A stretch of 64,000 nucleotides of DNA from Arachis hypogaea (Eukaryota > Streptophyta > Magnoliopsida > Fabales > Fabaceae), in contig NW_027255456.1 in assembly GCF_003086295.3 (NCBI RefSeq), positions 62,001 to 126,000 on the forward strand. The letters are read 5' to 3'. The notes under the pieces are model-generated. The model worked only from the letters and a program-made list of their open reading frames with translations, ran no database searches and was not told the origin of the DNA. The translations under genes were made by a program, and so were the position numbers. Below are positions 48,007-59,700 of this stretch, one piece after another (the stretch's first letter is position 1; each line of letters opens with the position of its first letter).

Positions 48007-48083
48007 ATGGCCACCAGCTTGCAGATGAGCCCTCAGGTGGAGCAGATCCTCGGCGAAATCCGCGATAACTTTCGATTCCTGGC
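48007..48083 (+). CDS. NPSN13: NPSN13-like exon 1
   Basis: It begins at ATG in the context GCAGCAATGGCC, a good plant start context, and encodes MATSLQMSPQVEQILGEIRD followed by NFRFL, ending with the first two bases of an alanine codon. The donor GTATGT follows at 48084. Splicing to 49960 restores LANGFQRLDK exactly in frame, which confirms the intron. GC content is higher than in the surrounding DNA. Confidence 0.85.
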
Positions 48084-48499
48084 GTATGTAACTTAATTTT
48101 ACTACCTCTTCAGATTCAGTTATGCAATGTTTTTGTGTTCGAAATTTTTTTACCTCTGCTCGTATATAATGTTAGAGGGTGCAAGTTAAACTTGTTGCCA
48201 ATTTTGGGATGTGAATCATACTCGTTTAGCATCTTATTGATTTAGTTAGGGCAGTGATTCTTGAAATTGGAGTGAGCAAAGGGGATAATGTTGAAAATTT
48301 TCTGACTTGGTCCTGTGCTTGTATTTGTATGTTTAAGGTTTATAGGCTTAATGATATTTGTGAATTTAGGAATTGTATGGTTTGAAGCGGTGTAGTGATG
48401 GCCAGTTCTGTATTTATTGAGGTAGCTCATTGTACACAAGTTATGTTATGCTTAGTGAAATGAGCATGGGAGGATAGTGGTGCTACTAGAAGAAGCTAT

Positions 48500-48663
48500 G
48501 TCTTGAGAGCCACTAGATTTTGTGAGATATTTCTGTTTTTTATTTTAGCAGGACAAGCTATTCCGTTACTGTTTGATATTCCATTTTTGACTTCTTGTCC
48601 TCTAATCTCTATGTAATAGTATCCTTATCTTTATTAATACTATATTCTTTTCTCTCCCAAAAA
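48500..48663 (+). mobile_element. Possible 5'-truncated LINE tail in intron 1
   Basis: The sequence ends TTTCTCTCCCAAAAA, resembling a plant LINE 3' end with a short A-tail. AGAAGCTAT flanks it on both sides (48491-48499 and 48664-48672), a plausible target duplication. No coding similarity is visible in the ~160 bp, so the call rests on the tail and the duplication. Confidence 0.35.
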
Positions 48664-48664
48664 A

Positions 48665-48754
48665 GAAGCTATTCATGTTGATCAGGACGCTAATAGTGCC
48701 TCCTTCTCCTCCCACGGAAAAAGGCTATTGATGTTGGTCAGGAGACTAGTAGAC
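48665..48754. repeat. Imperfect local duplication in intron 1
   Basis: GCTATTCATGTTGATCAGGA (near 48668) is repeated as GCTATTGATGTTGGTCAGGA (near 48724), a 56-bp step with a few differences. Confidence 0.7.
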
Positions 48755-49074
48755 TTTCCTTGCAGTTTTTAGTTCCCAATCTATCTGAAGAGAATAATTG
48801 GTTTTAAATGCACAAGTATATAAATAAGAAATGAATGTGATGTATAAAATTCATTATTTGAAAAGCTTCCTTAACCTTATAGTTGCATTTCCAGTTAACA
48901 GCACAAGTGTATATCGATCAATCATTTTTAGGTTTATTTTATTTATTATTATGTTTTCTCTAGGTGCTTTGGTATTCCCATATGACATAGATCTTTTCTG
49001 TTAAAACAATGATCTCTTGAGATTCAGTATGATCATTTGGGTTGCCTCTTTTGCAGTGATGAGCTGGAGGCTAT

Positions 49075-49560
49075 TATTTATTTATTTATTTTTGATAAAA
49101 GAATAACATCACTAAGATAGTGGGAAGAATAATAAAGCAAATGGAAGGATAAGAGGTCCTCCTTACGGAGCAAAAAAGCAAACAAAAGAAAAAGCTATCT
49201 ATGGAATGTAGCTTTCCAATCTCTCAACATGTTTGAGAGGAGAAGTGCTCTGGATAGATCATGAGCTTTACAAAAAATAGTGGCCGTATGTCTAATTCTA
49301 TCACATAAAACTTGCTTATCTCAAAATCTGTGATTGAAGGTACATAAATGGTTCTCTAATCAAATATTCCAAATGGTGGCATATACTGCACATTGCACAG
49401 ATATTTGCTTCTTTCCTACCCCCCAGATCAGAACCCAATAAAGAGAAATTAATCCAAGGTTGTAAGGCACACCCAGCAATCATCAAAGGTACTAAATAAA
49501 CTAACAAAGTATTCAATAAGAAAAAACAGCCACTAGATTATACAAAAAACAGATGTGCTA
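49075..49560 (-). mobile_element. LINE 3'-end fragment in intron 1, reverse
   Basis: On the minus strand the reading around 49250-49400 (ATIWNI-stop-LENHLCTFNHRF, then DRIRHTATIF) resembles the region after the reverse transcriptase in plant LINEs, where a TLWxLWxERNxRxF-type motif is followed by a short helical tail. The minus-strand 3' end is an AAATAAATAAATA tail (49075-49100), as expected for a LINE. It carries stops and is dead. The assignment is from memory and needs a search. Confidence 0.45.
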
Positions 49561-49959
49561 TTGATTCTAAATTTATCCCACTAGATCAGATCTTCTTCGT
49601 GGATCAAATGGCATCATATTGCCCTTATATAGAGCACACATAACAAACATATTAGGGGAAATTGCCTTAATGTGTGGCCTTCAAACCTGCTGATGTTATT
49701 GTTGGTGTTAATTAATGTTGTTGACCATAGTTATCCAAGTAAAGTATTTCTTGAAGGCTGTTATGTTATCCTTCCTTTATTTGTCACTGTTCAAGCAATG
49801 TATTTATTTGTAATTATCTCTGCTTTCTTGTGTATCCTTTGCTGTAGCCACTTTCGCAGTTACTAATTCTTGCTGAAGTGAAATAAATAAAGTTCAATAG
49901 ATCTATAATCTTTTCAAGTATTCCTATATAGTAATAAAATATTTTCATTTAACATCCAG

Positions 49960-50052
49960 AAATGGCTTCCAAAGGCTTGATAAGATTAAAGATTCCAATA
50001 GACAAAGCAAGCAGCTCGAAGAACTCAAGGATAAGATGGTGGAGTGTAAAAA
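49960..50052 (+). CDS. NPSN13: NPSN13-like exon 2
   Basis: The acceptor is TTAACATCCAG at 49959. The exon encodes (A)NGFQRLDKIKDSNRQSKQ, then LEELKDKMVECK, closely matching the plant NPSN N-terminal helix. The 3' boundary is uncertain: no GT donor follows the expected ...ECK(R) position. The sequence reads AAAAAGCATTTC, so the donor is either a GC type at 50053 or has been lost by mutation. Confidence 0.75.
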
Positions 50053-50443
50053 GCATTTCTGTGGTTGTAAACTTGTAATCTTGCTATATCTCAGTGGCAA
50101 CTGTAACTTTGAGTTGAGTAAGAAGAAAAATGTAGGTTCCTTTCATATTGACTTTACTGGTTTAGTTTTCCTCATGAATTGACTTGCATAAATCTTTTTA
50201 CTTTGTTAATAACTAATTATCATAAAGAAAATTTCTGCCTAGGAATTTTACCGTCCATTGTAGTATCCAGGGGTCGAATGTTGTATAATAAGAGCAGCAC
50301 ACGGAGTCTTCTGCTTGTAGGTCTTGTAGAAGCTCCATTTTTGTTGTGAAAATTCTCTTCCTTTGTTATCCTTATAATTAGGTGCTTTCCAGATTTTTTA
50401 TTTTCCAATTCACTTTTCTGTTGGTAGGCACAAGTGGTGAAGA

Positions 50444-50545
50444 CATTTTAATGTGATCTGCGAGTTTGATCGAGAAATTAAAGATGAAGAGGGAAAAAAT
50501 CCCCCAGAAGTGAACAAGCAACTTAATGATGAAAAACAATCAATG
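50444..50545 (+). CDS. NPSN13: NPSN13-like exon 3
   Basis: It encodes VICEFDREIKDEEGKN followed by PPEVNKQLNDEKQSM and then the donor GTTAGT at 50546. The C-terminal part matches the family very well. The first residues do not match the expected RLIKEFDRE, and the acceptor is unclear, with an AG at 50442-50443 the closest candidate. Together with exon 2 this points to a damaged intron 2. No further exon is present before 50764. Confidence 0.75.
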
Positions 50546-50763
50546 GTTAGTGCCAAAAACCTTTCTATTTTGGATGCTCACGTTTTGGAAGGGGTACAAT
50601 ATCTTCAACCTCAAAGTATTATGAATGTGGCGATATTTTTCTTTTCACATCTTTGTAAATGATTTGCATTGCTAAATGATTTGCATTGCTAAATGTGGGT
50701 CTCAGGCTTTTTCATCATGATCTAGGGTGGAGTAGATTTGGTTGTTCTCATGCTCGTTCATAA
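50546..50763 (+). other. Start of NPSN13 intron 3, cut by satellite
   Basis: Non-coding sequence from the exon 3 donor to the telomere-like junction. It contains a 17-bp tandem duplication (AAATGATTTGCATTGCT twice, about 50657-50690). After CATAACAACC the sequence changes abruptly to A/C-rich telomere-like DNA. Confidence 0.7.
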
Positions 50764-53700
50764 CAACCTTAGAAAACGCTGAAAATTATAAAAAATTTTA
50801 GAAAACTCTAAAAAAAAATAGAAAATAAAAAAAAACCTTAAAATTTCTAAAAAATCTTAGAAAATCCAAAAAATCTCAGAAAATCATAGAAAATCCTAAA
50901 AAACTCAAAGAACTTTAAAAAACTCTAAAAAACCTAAAATCCAAAATTTCTTTAAAACCCTAAAAAACAAAAAAAAATTATAAAAACACTAAAAAATTCT
51001 AAAAGCACTAGAAAATTCCTAAAAAATCCTAAAAAAACAAAAAACTCTAAAAACCTACAAAACTTAAAAAATCCTAAAAATTCTAGAAAACCTTAACAAA
51101 CCTTAAAAACTCGAAAAATCCTAAAAAACCCTAAAAAACTCTAGAGAATCCTAGAAAATTCTAAAAACACTAGAAAATTCTAAAACACCATAGCAAATTT
51201 TAAAAACGCTAAAAAATTCTAAAAACACTAGAAAATCCAAAAACCCTAAAAACCTTAAAAACTTTAGAGAAACCTAAAAACCCTAAAAATTCCTAAAAAT
51301 CCTAAAAACTCTTAAAAAATCCTAAAAATGCTAAAAATCCTAACCCCCCAAACCCTAAAAAATCCTAAAACTCTCAAAAACACTAAAAACCCTAAAAATC
51401 CCTAGAAAACCTTAACCCCCAAAACCTTAAAAAATCCTAAAAAACCTAAAAACCGTAAAAATCCTAGAAAACCTATCTTACAAAAACCTTAGAAAATCCA
51501 AAAAAATCCATAAAAAACTTAGAAAATCCTAAAAAATCATTGAAAACTGTAGAGAATCCTAAAAAATTCTAAAAACATTAGAAAACTCTAAAACATCCTA
51601 GGAAAACCTTAAAAAACCGTAAAAACCCTAAAAACTTCTAAAAACCCCAAAAAAGCCTAGAAAATCATAAAAAAACTCTAGAAACCTTAGAAAACCCTAA
51701 AAAATCTAAAAATCACAAAAACCTTAAAAATCCTAGATAATCCAAAAAATCCCCAAAACCCTAAAAATCAGTAAAAACTAAAAAAGCCTAAAAACCATAG
51801 AAACTCTTAAAAACCCTAAGAAATTCTAAAAATCCTAGAAAACCCTACAAAATCTTAAAAACCCTTATAAAACCCAAAAAACCACTAAAAACTCTAAAAA
51901 ACTTAAAAATCTTAAGAAATCCTTGAAAACCCAAAAAATTCCTAAAAACCCTAAAAAATCCTAAAAAAATCTTAAAATCCCTAGAAAACCTAAGAAAATC
52001 CTAGAAAACGTTAAAAACCTTGAAAAACTCTAAAAATAGTAGAAAACTCTAAAAAATACTAGAAAACCCTAGAAAACATAAAAATCCCTAAAAATCCTAG
52101 AAAACCTAAGAAAACAATAAAAAACTCCTAAAAAATCCTAAAAACATTAGAAAACTCAAACACCCTAGAAAACCATAAAAAATCATAAAATTCCTAAAAA
52201 ATGTTAAAAACCCCAAAAATCCTAAAAAAATTTAAAAACCATAAAAACCCTCTAAAAACACTAGAAAAACCTAAAAACACCCCAAAAAATCATAAAAATC
52301 CTAGAAAAACCTAAAAACCCTAAAAAATCGTAAAAATCCTAACAATTCTAAAAAACCTAAAAATCCTAGAGAATCCTAGAAATCGGTAAAAAATCATAAA
52401 AATCCTAAAAACCCAAAAAAATTCTAAAAAACTCTAAAAAACTCTAAAAAAACTCTAAAAATCCCTAGAAACCCTAGAAAATCCTAAAAAATCCAAATAC
52501 CCTAAAAACCTTGATAAACCTAAAACTCTAGAAAATGCTAAAATCCCTAAAAAAACAATAAAAACCTTAAAAAACCTTAAAAGCACAAGAAAACTCTAAA
52601 ACACCCTAAAAAACCATAAAAAATCATAAAAATCCTAGAAACTCCTAAACACCTCAAAAAAATTTAGAAAACCATAAAAAGTCCAAGAAAAACCTAAAAA
52701 TTCCAAAAATCTTAGAAAACTATAAAAAAATCCTAAAAACCCAAGAAAACCCTAAAAAACCCTAGAAAACTCAAAAATTCCTAGAAAACCCTAAAAAACG
52801 GTAAAAATCATAAAAAAACTCTAAAAATTCTAGAATCCTAGAAAATCCTAAAAACCTTAGAAAACCTTAGAAAGCTGTAAAAGCCCTAGAAACTCCTAAA
52901 AATCCTACAAAAGCCTAGAAAACCATAAAAAATCCTAAAAATCCTTGAAAACCCTAAAATCCAAAAAGTTCTAAAAACCGTAAAAACCCCTAGAAAACGC
53001 TAAAAACCTTAAAAAGTCTAAAAAAACCTTAGAAAACCTAAAAAATCATAAAATCTAAAAAAAAAACCCTAAAATTGATAGAAAACCATAACAACCCCTA
53101 AAAACCGAAAAAACCCTAGAAAATCCTAAAAAACCTTAGAAAATCCAAAAAATTCTTAAAAATCCTAAAAATCCTAGAAAATCCTAGAGAATCCTAAAAA
53201 ATCCTAAAAACACTAGAAAATTCTAAAAAACCCAAAAAAGTCTAGAAAACCATAAAAAACCCTTAAATACCCTTAAAAATCCTAGAAAACGGTAAAAACC
53301 ATAAAAAATCCTAAAAGATCCTAAAAAATCTAAAAAATCAAAAAATCCTAGAAAACTATAAAACATTCTAAAAAACTTTAAAAAATTGTAAAAACCTAGA
53401 AACTTCTAAAAATCCAAAAAAAGCCAATAAAACCATAAAAAATTCTAGAAAATCCCAAAACCCAAAAAACCATAAAAAAACCCTAAAAAATCCTAACAAA
53501 TCCTAAAAACTCGAAAAAATTCTAGAAAACCCTAAAAAATCATAAAATCCCTAAAAACCCTAAAAAATCCTAAAAAAATTCTAAAAACACTAGAAAACTC
53601 TAAAACACCTTAGAAAACTTTAAAAAATCGTAAAAATTCTAAAAACTCCTAAAAACTTCAAAAAAGCCTAAAAAACCTTTAAAAACTCTAAAAAACCCCT

Positions 53701-56700
53701 AGAAACCATAAAAAAATCCAACAAAACCCTAGAAAACAAAAAAAATCTATAAAAAACCTAGAAAATCCAAAAATCCTAAAAAATTCTGAAAAACCTTAAA
53801 AAATTCTAGAAAACCTTAAAAAATCGTAAAAACCCTAGAAATTCCTAAAAATCCCAAAAAACTCAATAAACCATTGAAAACCCCTAAAAATCGTAAAATC
53901 CCTAGAAAATCCAAAAATCTCTAAAAATCCTAGAAAATACTAGAAGCCTTAAAAAAATAAAGACCCTAAAATATTCTAAAAACCCTAAAAATTTCTGAAA
54001 ACACTAGAAAATTCTAAAACACTCTAAAAAATTCTAGAAACTTCTAAAAATCCCAAAACCCTTAGAAAATCCAAAAAATCTCTAAAAATCCTACAAAACC
54101 TTAAAAAATCCTAATAAATCCTAAAAAACCATAAATACCCTGAAAACAAAAAAAAACCATCAAAAAAACCTTAAAAACCCATCAAAAACACCCTAAAAAA
54201 ATCTTAAAAAACTATAAAAAAATCCTAGAAACTCCTATAAATCCCAAAAAATTCTAGAAAACCTTAGAAAATCCAAAAATTCTTAAAAACTCTAGAAAAC
54301 CGTAAAAAATCTCTAAAAATCCCTAAAAACCCTAAAAAAACCCTAAAAACCCTATAAAATCCTAAAAAAATCATAAAAACATTAGAAAATTCTAGAAAAC
54401 GTTAAAAATTTCAAAAACCCTAAAAATCATAGAAAACCCAAAAAATTCCTATAAACCTTAGAAAATCCTAAAAAACTCTAAAAATACTAAAAAACCTAAA
54501 AAATCCTAGAAACTATATAAAAACCCTAAAAATCCCTAAAAAAAATCCTAGAAACCTGAAAACCTTAATAAACCCAAATTCCTAGAAAACCCAAAAATCT
54601 CTAAAAAATCCTAGAAACCTTAGAAAACTAAAAAATTCTTAAAAACCCTAAAAAACCGTAAAAAACTCCTAAAAAAATTCTAGAAACCCTAGAAAATCCT
54701 AAAAAATCCTAAAACCATTAGAAAACTCTAAAACACCATAGAAAATCCTAAAAAACCTAAAAACCCTATAAAACCCTAAAGAACTCTAAAAAAATACTAA
54801 AAACCCTAAAAACATTCCAAAAAACCATAAAAATTCTAAAAAAATCTAAAAAATCCTAGAAACCATAGAAAAATTCTAAAAAATCCTAGAAATCCTAAAA
54901 ACCTTAATAAACCTAAATTCTTAGAAAACTCAAAAATCTCTAGAAACCTAAGAAAACTCTAAAAAATGCAAAAAATCCTAAAAAACCCTAACAAACCCTA
55001 AAAACCCAAAAAAATCCTAGAAAACCCTAGAAAATCCTAAAAAATCTTAAAAACACAAGAAAATTCTAAAACACCTTAGAAAATCATAAAAAAAATCGTA
55101 AAAACCCTGAAAACTCCTAAAAATTCCAAAAAAGTCTAAAAAAACAATCAAAAACCCAAAAAAAACCTAAAAATCTCAAAAATCTTAGAAAACCATAAAA
55201 AATCTTAAAAACACTAGAAAACCCAAAAATCCCTTAGAAAACCTTAGAGAACCCAAGAAAACGGTAAAACCCATAAAAAACTCTAAAATCCCTAGAAAAC
55301 CTAGAAAATCTTAAAAAGCCGTAAAAGTTTTAGAAACTCCTAAAAACCCCACAAAAGCTTATAAAACCATAAAAAACTCTAAAAATCTTTAAATCCTTAA
55401 AAAATCTTAGAAAATCCTTAAAAAATAAAAAAATCCTAAAAATCGTAAAAAAAAAATTTAAAACCCTAGAAACCCAAAAAATCTCTAAAAATTCTAGAAA
55501 ACCTAAGAAAATCCTAAAAAACGTTAAAAACCATAACGAACTCTAAAAACTCGAAAAAATCCTAAATAACCATAAAATTCCTAAAAAATCCTAGAAAATC
55601 CAAAAAAACACTAAAAATCCTAAAATCTCTAGAAAACACTAAAAGAGCCTTATACAACCTTAAAAAACCTAAAAATCCAAAAAAACCTAAAACCCTAGAA
55701 AAAACCCTAAAAACCTTAGAGAAAACTCTAAGAATACTAAAACCTTAAAAATCCTAGAGAATCCTAAAAAATTCTAAAAACACTAGAAAACTCTAAAACA
55801 TCCTAGAAAACCTAAAAAAAGTAAAAACTTTAGAAACTCCTAAAAACTCGAAAAAAACTTAATAAATCCTAAAAAATCTTAGAAGGTCTAAAAATTGTAA
55901 AAATCCCAAAAAATCCTAGAAAACCCAAAAAATTGATAAAAAACTAGAAAAGCCTATAAACCATAGAAAACTTTAAAAAATCCTAGAACCCCTAAAAAAT
56001 CCTAAAAATTCTAGAAAATCCTACAAAACACTAAAAAATCCTAAAACCCTAAAAACCCCCTAAAACCCGTAAAAAAAATATTAAAAACCCAAAAACTTCT
56101 AGAAAATCCAAAAAATTCAAAAAAATTCTAAAACACCCTAAAAAACCTAAAAAACACTAAAAACCCTTGAAAACCTTTAAAAAAAACTAGAAAATTCTAG
56201 AGAATCCTAAAAACAATTAGAAAACTCAAACACCCTAGAAAATCGTAAAAATCCTAGAAACTCCTAAAAATATCAAAAACTCTAATAAACCATAAAAAAT
56301 TATAAGAACCTTTGAAAAGCGTAAAAAACCCTAAAAACCCCAAAACCCTAAAAATCTTAGAAAATCCTAAAACACTTTAGAAAACTCAAAAAATCCATAA
56401 AAAAGTAGAAAAGCCTAAAAACCATAGAAAACCTTAAAAAATCCTAGAACCCCTAGAAAATCATAAGAAATCCAAAAAATCTTAGAAAACCCTAAAAAAT
56501 CCTAAAAACCCTAGAAATTTCTAAAAATCTTAGAAAACCCTAAAAACACTAAAAAACCTTATACAACCCTAAAAAACCTAAAAATCCTAGAAAACCCTAA
56601 AAACCCTAAAAAACATAAAAAAAACCCTAGAAAAAACCCTGAGAACCCTAAAACCCTAGAAAACTTAAAAACCATTAAAAAAACCCTAGAGAACACTAGA

Positions 56701-59700
56701 AAACTCTAAAAAACCAAGAAAACCTTAAAAAACCGTAAAAACTCTAGAAACTCCTAAAAACTCGAAAAACTCTAATGAACTATAAAAAATCCTGGAAAAA
56801 CCTAAAAACCCTATAATATCCTAGAAAATCCAAAAATCCCTAGAAAACTTAAAAAATTCCTCGAAAACGCTAAAAATCTTAAAAATTCTTAAAAATCTTT
56901 AAAAACCCTAGAAAATCCTAAAAAATTCTAGAAACACAAGAAAATTCTAAAACACTCTAGAAAATCCTAGAAACTCCTAAAAACCCCAAAAAAGTATAGA
57001 AAACCATCAAAAACATAAAAATTCCAAAAACTCTAAAAAACCATAAAAAATCCTAAAAACCTTTAGAAAATCCTAGAAAGCGGTAAAAACCATAAAACTC
57101 TATAAATTCTAAAAAATATTAGAAAACCCTAAAAATCCTAGAAAATCTTAAAAAGCCGTAAAAGCCCTAGAAACTCCTAAAAGTCCCACAAAAGCCTAGA
57201 AAACAAAAAACCCTAAAAAACCTAAAATTCTAGAAAACACTAATAAATTCAAAAATTTCCTCAAAAGCCTAGAAAACAAAAAAAAACCCTAAAAAACCTA
57301 AAATCCTAGAAAACACTAAAAAATTCAAATCCTAAAAAACCTAAAATCCTAAAAAACGCTAAAAACCCTTGAGAATCCTAAAAACACTAGAAAAATCTAA
57401 AACACCCTATAAAAACCTTAAAAAAATCGTAAAAATCCTAGAAACTCCTAAAAACCAAAAAACCTATAAAACCATAAAACCCTAAAAAACCATAAAAATC
57501 CCAAAAACACCAAAAACCCTAAAAATACTAAAAAACCCAAAAATTCCTAAAATCCCTAGAAAACCTAAAGAAAATCCTAGAAAACGCTAAAAATCTTAAA
57601 AAAATCCTAAAAACACTAGAAAAATCTAAGACACCCTAGAAAACCTAAAAAAATCATAAAAACCCTAGAAACTCCTAAAAACAAAAAAAACCTATAAAAC
57701 CATAAAAATCCTAGAAAACCATAAAAATCCCAAAAACCCTAAAAACCCCAAAACCCATAAAAAATCCTAAAAACCTTACAAAATCCTAGAAAATCCTAGA
57801 GAATCCTAAAAACCTAGGAAACCCTAGAAACTCCTAAAAATCCTAAAAACCCAACAAAAACCTAAATATCCGGAAAACCCTAAAAAACTCTAGAAAACCC
57901 TAGAGAATCCTAAAAAATTCTAAAAACACTAGAAAACTCTAAAACACCCTATAAAACCTTAAAAAATCGTAAAAACCTTCGAAAATCCTAAAAATTCCAG
58001 AAAAGCCTATAAAACCATAAAAAACCCAAAAATTCCTAGAAACCCTAGAAATTGGTAAAAAAATCATAAAAAACTCTAAAAAACTAGAAAACTCTAGAAA
58101 ATCCTAGAAAATCAAAAACACCCTATAAAACCTTAAAAAAATGGTAAAAACCCTAGAAACTCCTAAAAATCCTAGAAAAGCATAAAAATCCTTAAAGTCC
58201 CAAAAACCCTAAAAAACCTTAGAGAAACCCTAAAAATCTTACAAAACCCTAGACACTCCTAAAAATCCTAGGAATCCTTAGAAACTCCTAAAAACCCAAG
58301 AAAAACCTAAAAATCATAAAAACTCTTAAAAATCCTAGAAAACCCAAAAAGCTCTAGAAAATCCAAAAATCCCTAAAAAATCTTAGAAAACGGTAAAAAT
58401 CACCTCAAAAAATCCCTAAAAATCCTAGTAAATCCTAAAATAGTCAAGAAAACCATAAAAAATTCTAAAAAACACAAAATCCTAAAAATCCTAGAAAACG
58501 TAACAAAACCCTAGAAAATGCTAAAAACCTTAAAAAACTCTAAAAAAATCTCTACAAATCCTAAAAAATCCTAAAAACACCTTAAAAAATCTTAAAAAAT
58601 CGTAAAATCCTAGAAACTTCTAAAAACCCCCAAAAAAGCCAATAAAACCTTAAAAAACCCTAAAAACCCTAAAACGCATAAAAAAATTCTAACAAATCCT
58701 AAAATCCTGAAAAAACCCTAGAAAACTCTAGAACATCCTAGAAAACCTTAAAAAATCGTAAAAACTCTAGAAACTCCAAAAAAGTCTATAAAACTATCAA
58801 AAATCCAAGAAAAACCTAAAAATCTCAAAAATCCTAGAAAACCATAAAAAATTCCAAAAACCCTAGAAAACCAAAAAATCTCCTAGAAAACCTAAGAGAA
58901 TCCTAGAAAACGGTAAAAATCCATAAAAAACTCTAAAAATCCTAGAAAACTAAAAAAATCCCTAAAAATCCTAGAAAAGTCTAAAAACCCTATAAAACCT
59001 TAAAATGCCGTAAAAGCCCTAGAAACCCCACGAAAGTCTAGAAAATCATAAAAAAACCTTAGAGAATCTTAAAAACACTAGAAAACTCTAAAACACCCTA
59101 GAAAACCTTAAAAAATCGTAAAACCTCTAGAAACTCCTAAAAACTCAAAAAAAGCCTTAATAAAACCATAAAAACCTTAAAAACTTTTTAAAACCCTAAA
59201 AATTGTAAAAACCTTGAAAAATTCTAGAAAATTAGAAAACCCTAGAAAACTCTAAGAAACCGTAAAAACCATTAGAAAACACTAAAAAATTCTAGAAATC
59301 TCTAAAACCCTAAAAACCTTTATAAACCCAAAAACTTCATAAAAAGCCTAAAAATCCTAAAAAACCTAAAAGCCCTAAGAAACCTTTGAAAATCCAAAAA
59401 ATCCTAAAAAAACTGTAAAAAAATTCTAAAAAACCTAAAACCCTAAAAATCCTTGAAAACCTATGAAAACCCTAGAAAACGCTAAAAACCTTAAAAAATC
59501 CTGAAATCCCTTGAAAACTCTAAAAAAACTAGAAAATCATAGAGAATCCTAAAAACAATAGAAAACCCTAAAACACCCTAGAAAACCTTAAAAAATCGTA
59601 AAAACCTTAGAAACTCCTAAAAATATCAAAAACTCTAATAAACCTTAAAAAATTATAAAAACCTTTAAAAATCCTAAAAAACCCTAGAAAAATCTAAAAA

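Larger units (their letters stand above)
47740..50545 (+). pseudogene. NPSN13: NPSN13-like SNARE gene, 3'-truncated
   Basis: The 5' part of a gene for a novel plant SNARE, a Qb-type membrane-fusion protein of the cell plate and endomembranes. Three exons are visible (48007-48083, 49960 to about 50052, about 50444-50545). They encode roughly the first 88 residues of a protein normally about 265 residues long: MATSLQMSPQVEQILGEIRD, LANGFQRLDKIKDSNRQSKQ and DREIKDEEGKNPPEVNKQLN. These belong to the N-terminal coiled-coil region. The SNARE motif and C-terminal membrane anchor are missing because the sequence passes into telomere-like DNA at 50764. The exon 2/3 junction is also degraded. It cannot make a working SNARE. 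Family identity is recognised from memory of plant NPSN11/13 proteins. Confidence 0.85.

Noticed and set aside
47911..48096. N-terminally extended reading of NPSN13 exon 1 (MRKDLPNRQS type)
   Set aside because: It would start at a TTG and run through the 5' leader and past the exon 1 donor. The ATG at 48007 matches the family N-terminus (MAxxxQMSPQ).
49672..49866. 64-codon open frame in NPSN13 intron 1
   Set aside because: It is hydrophobic and T-rich, lies wholly within a confirmed intron, and has no recognisable family.
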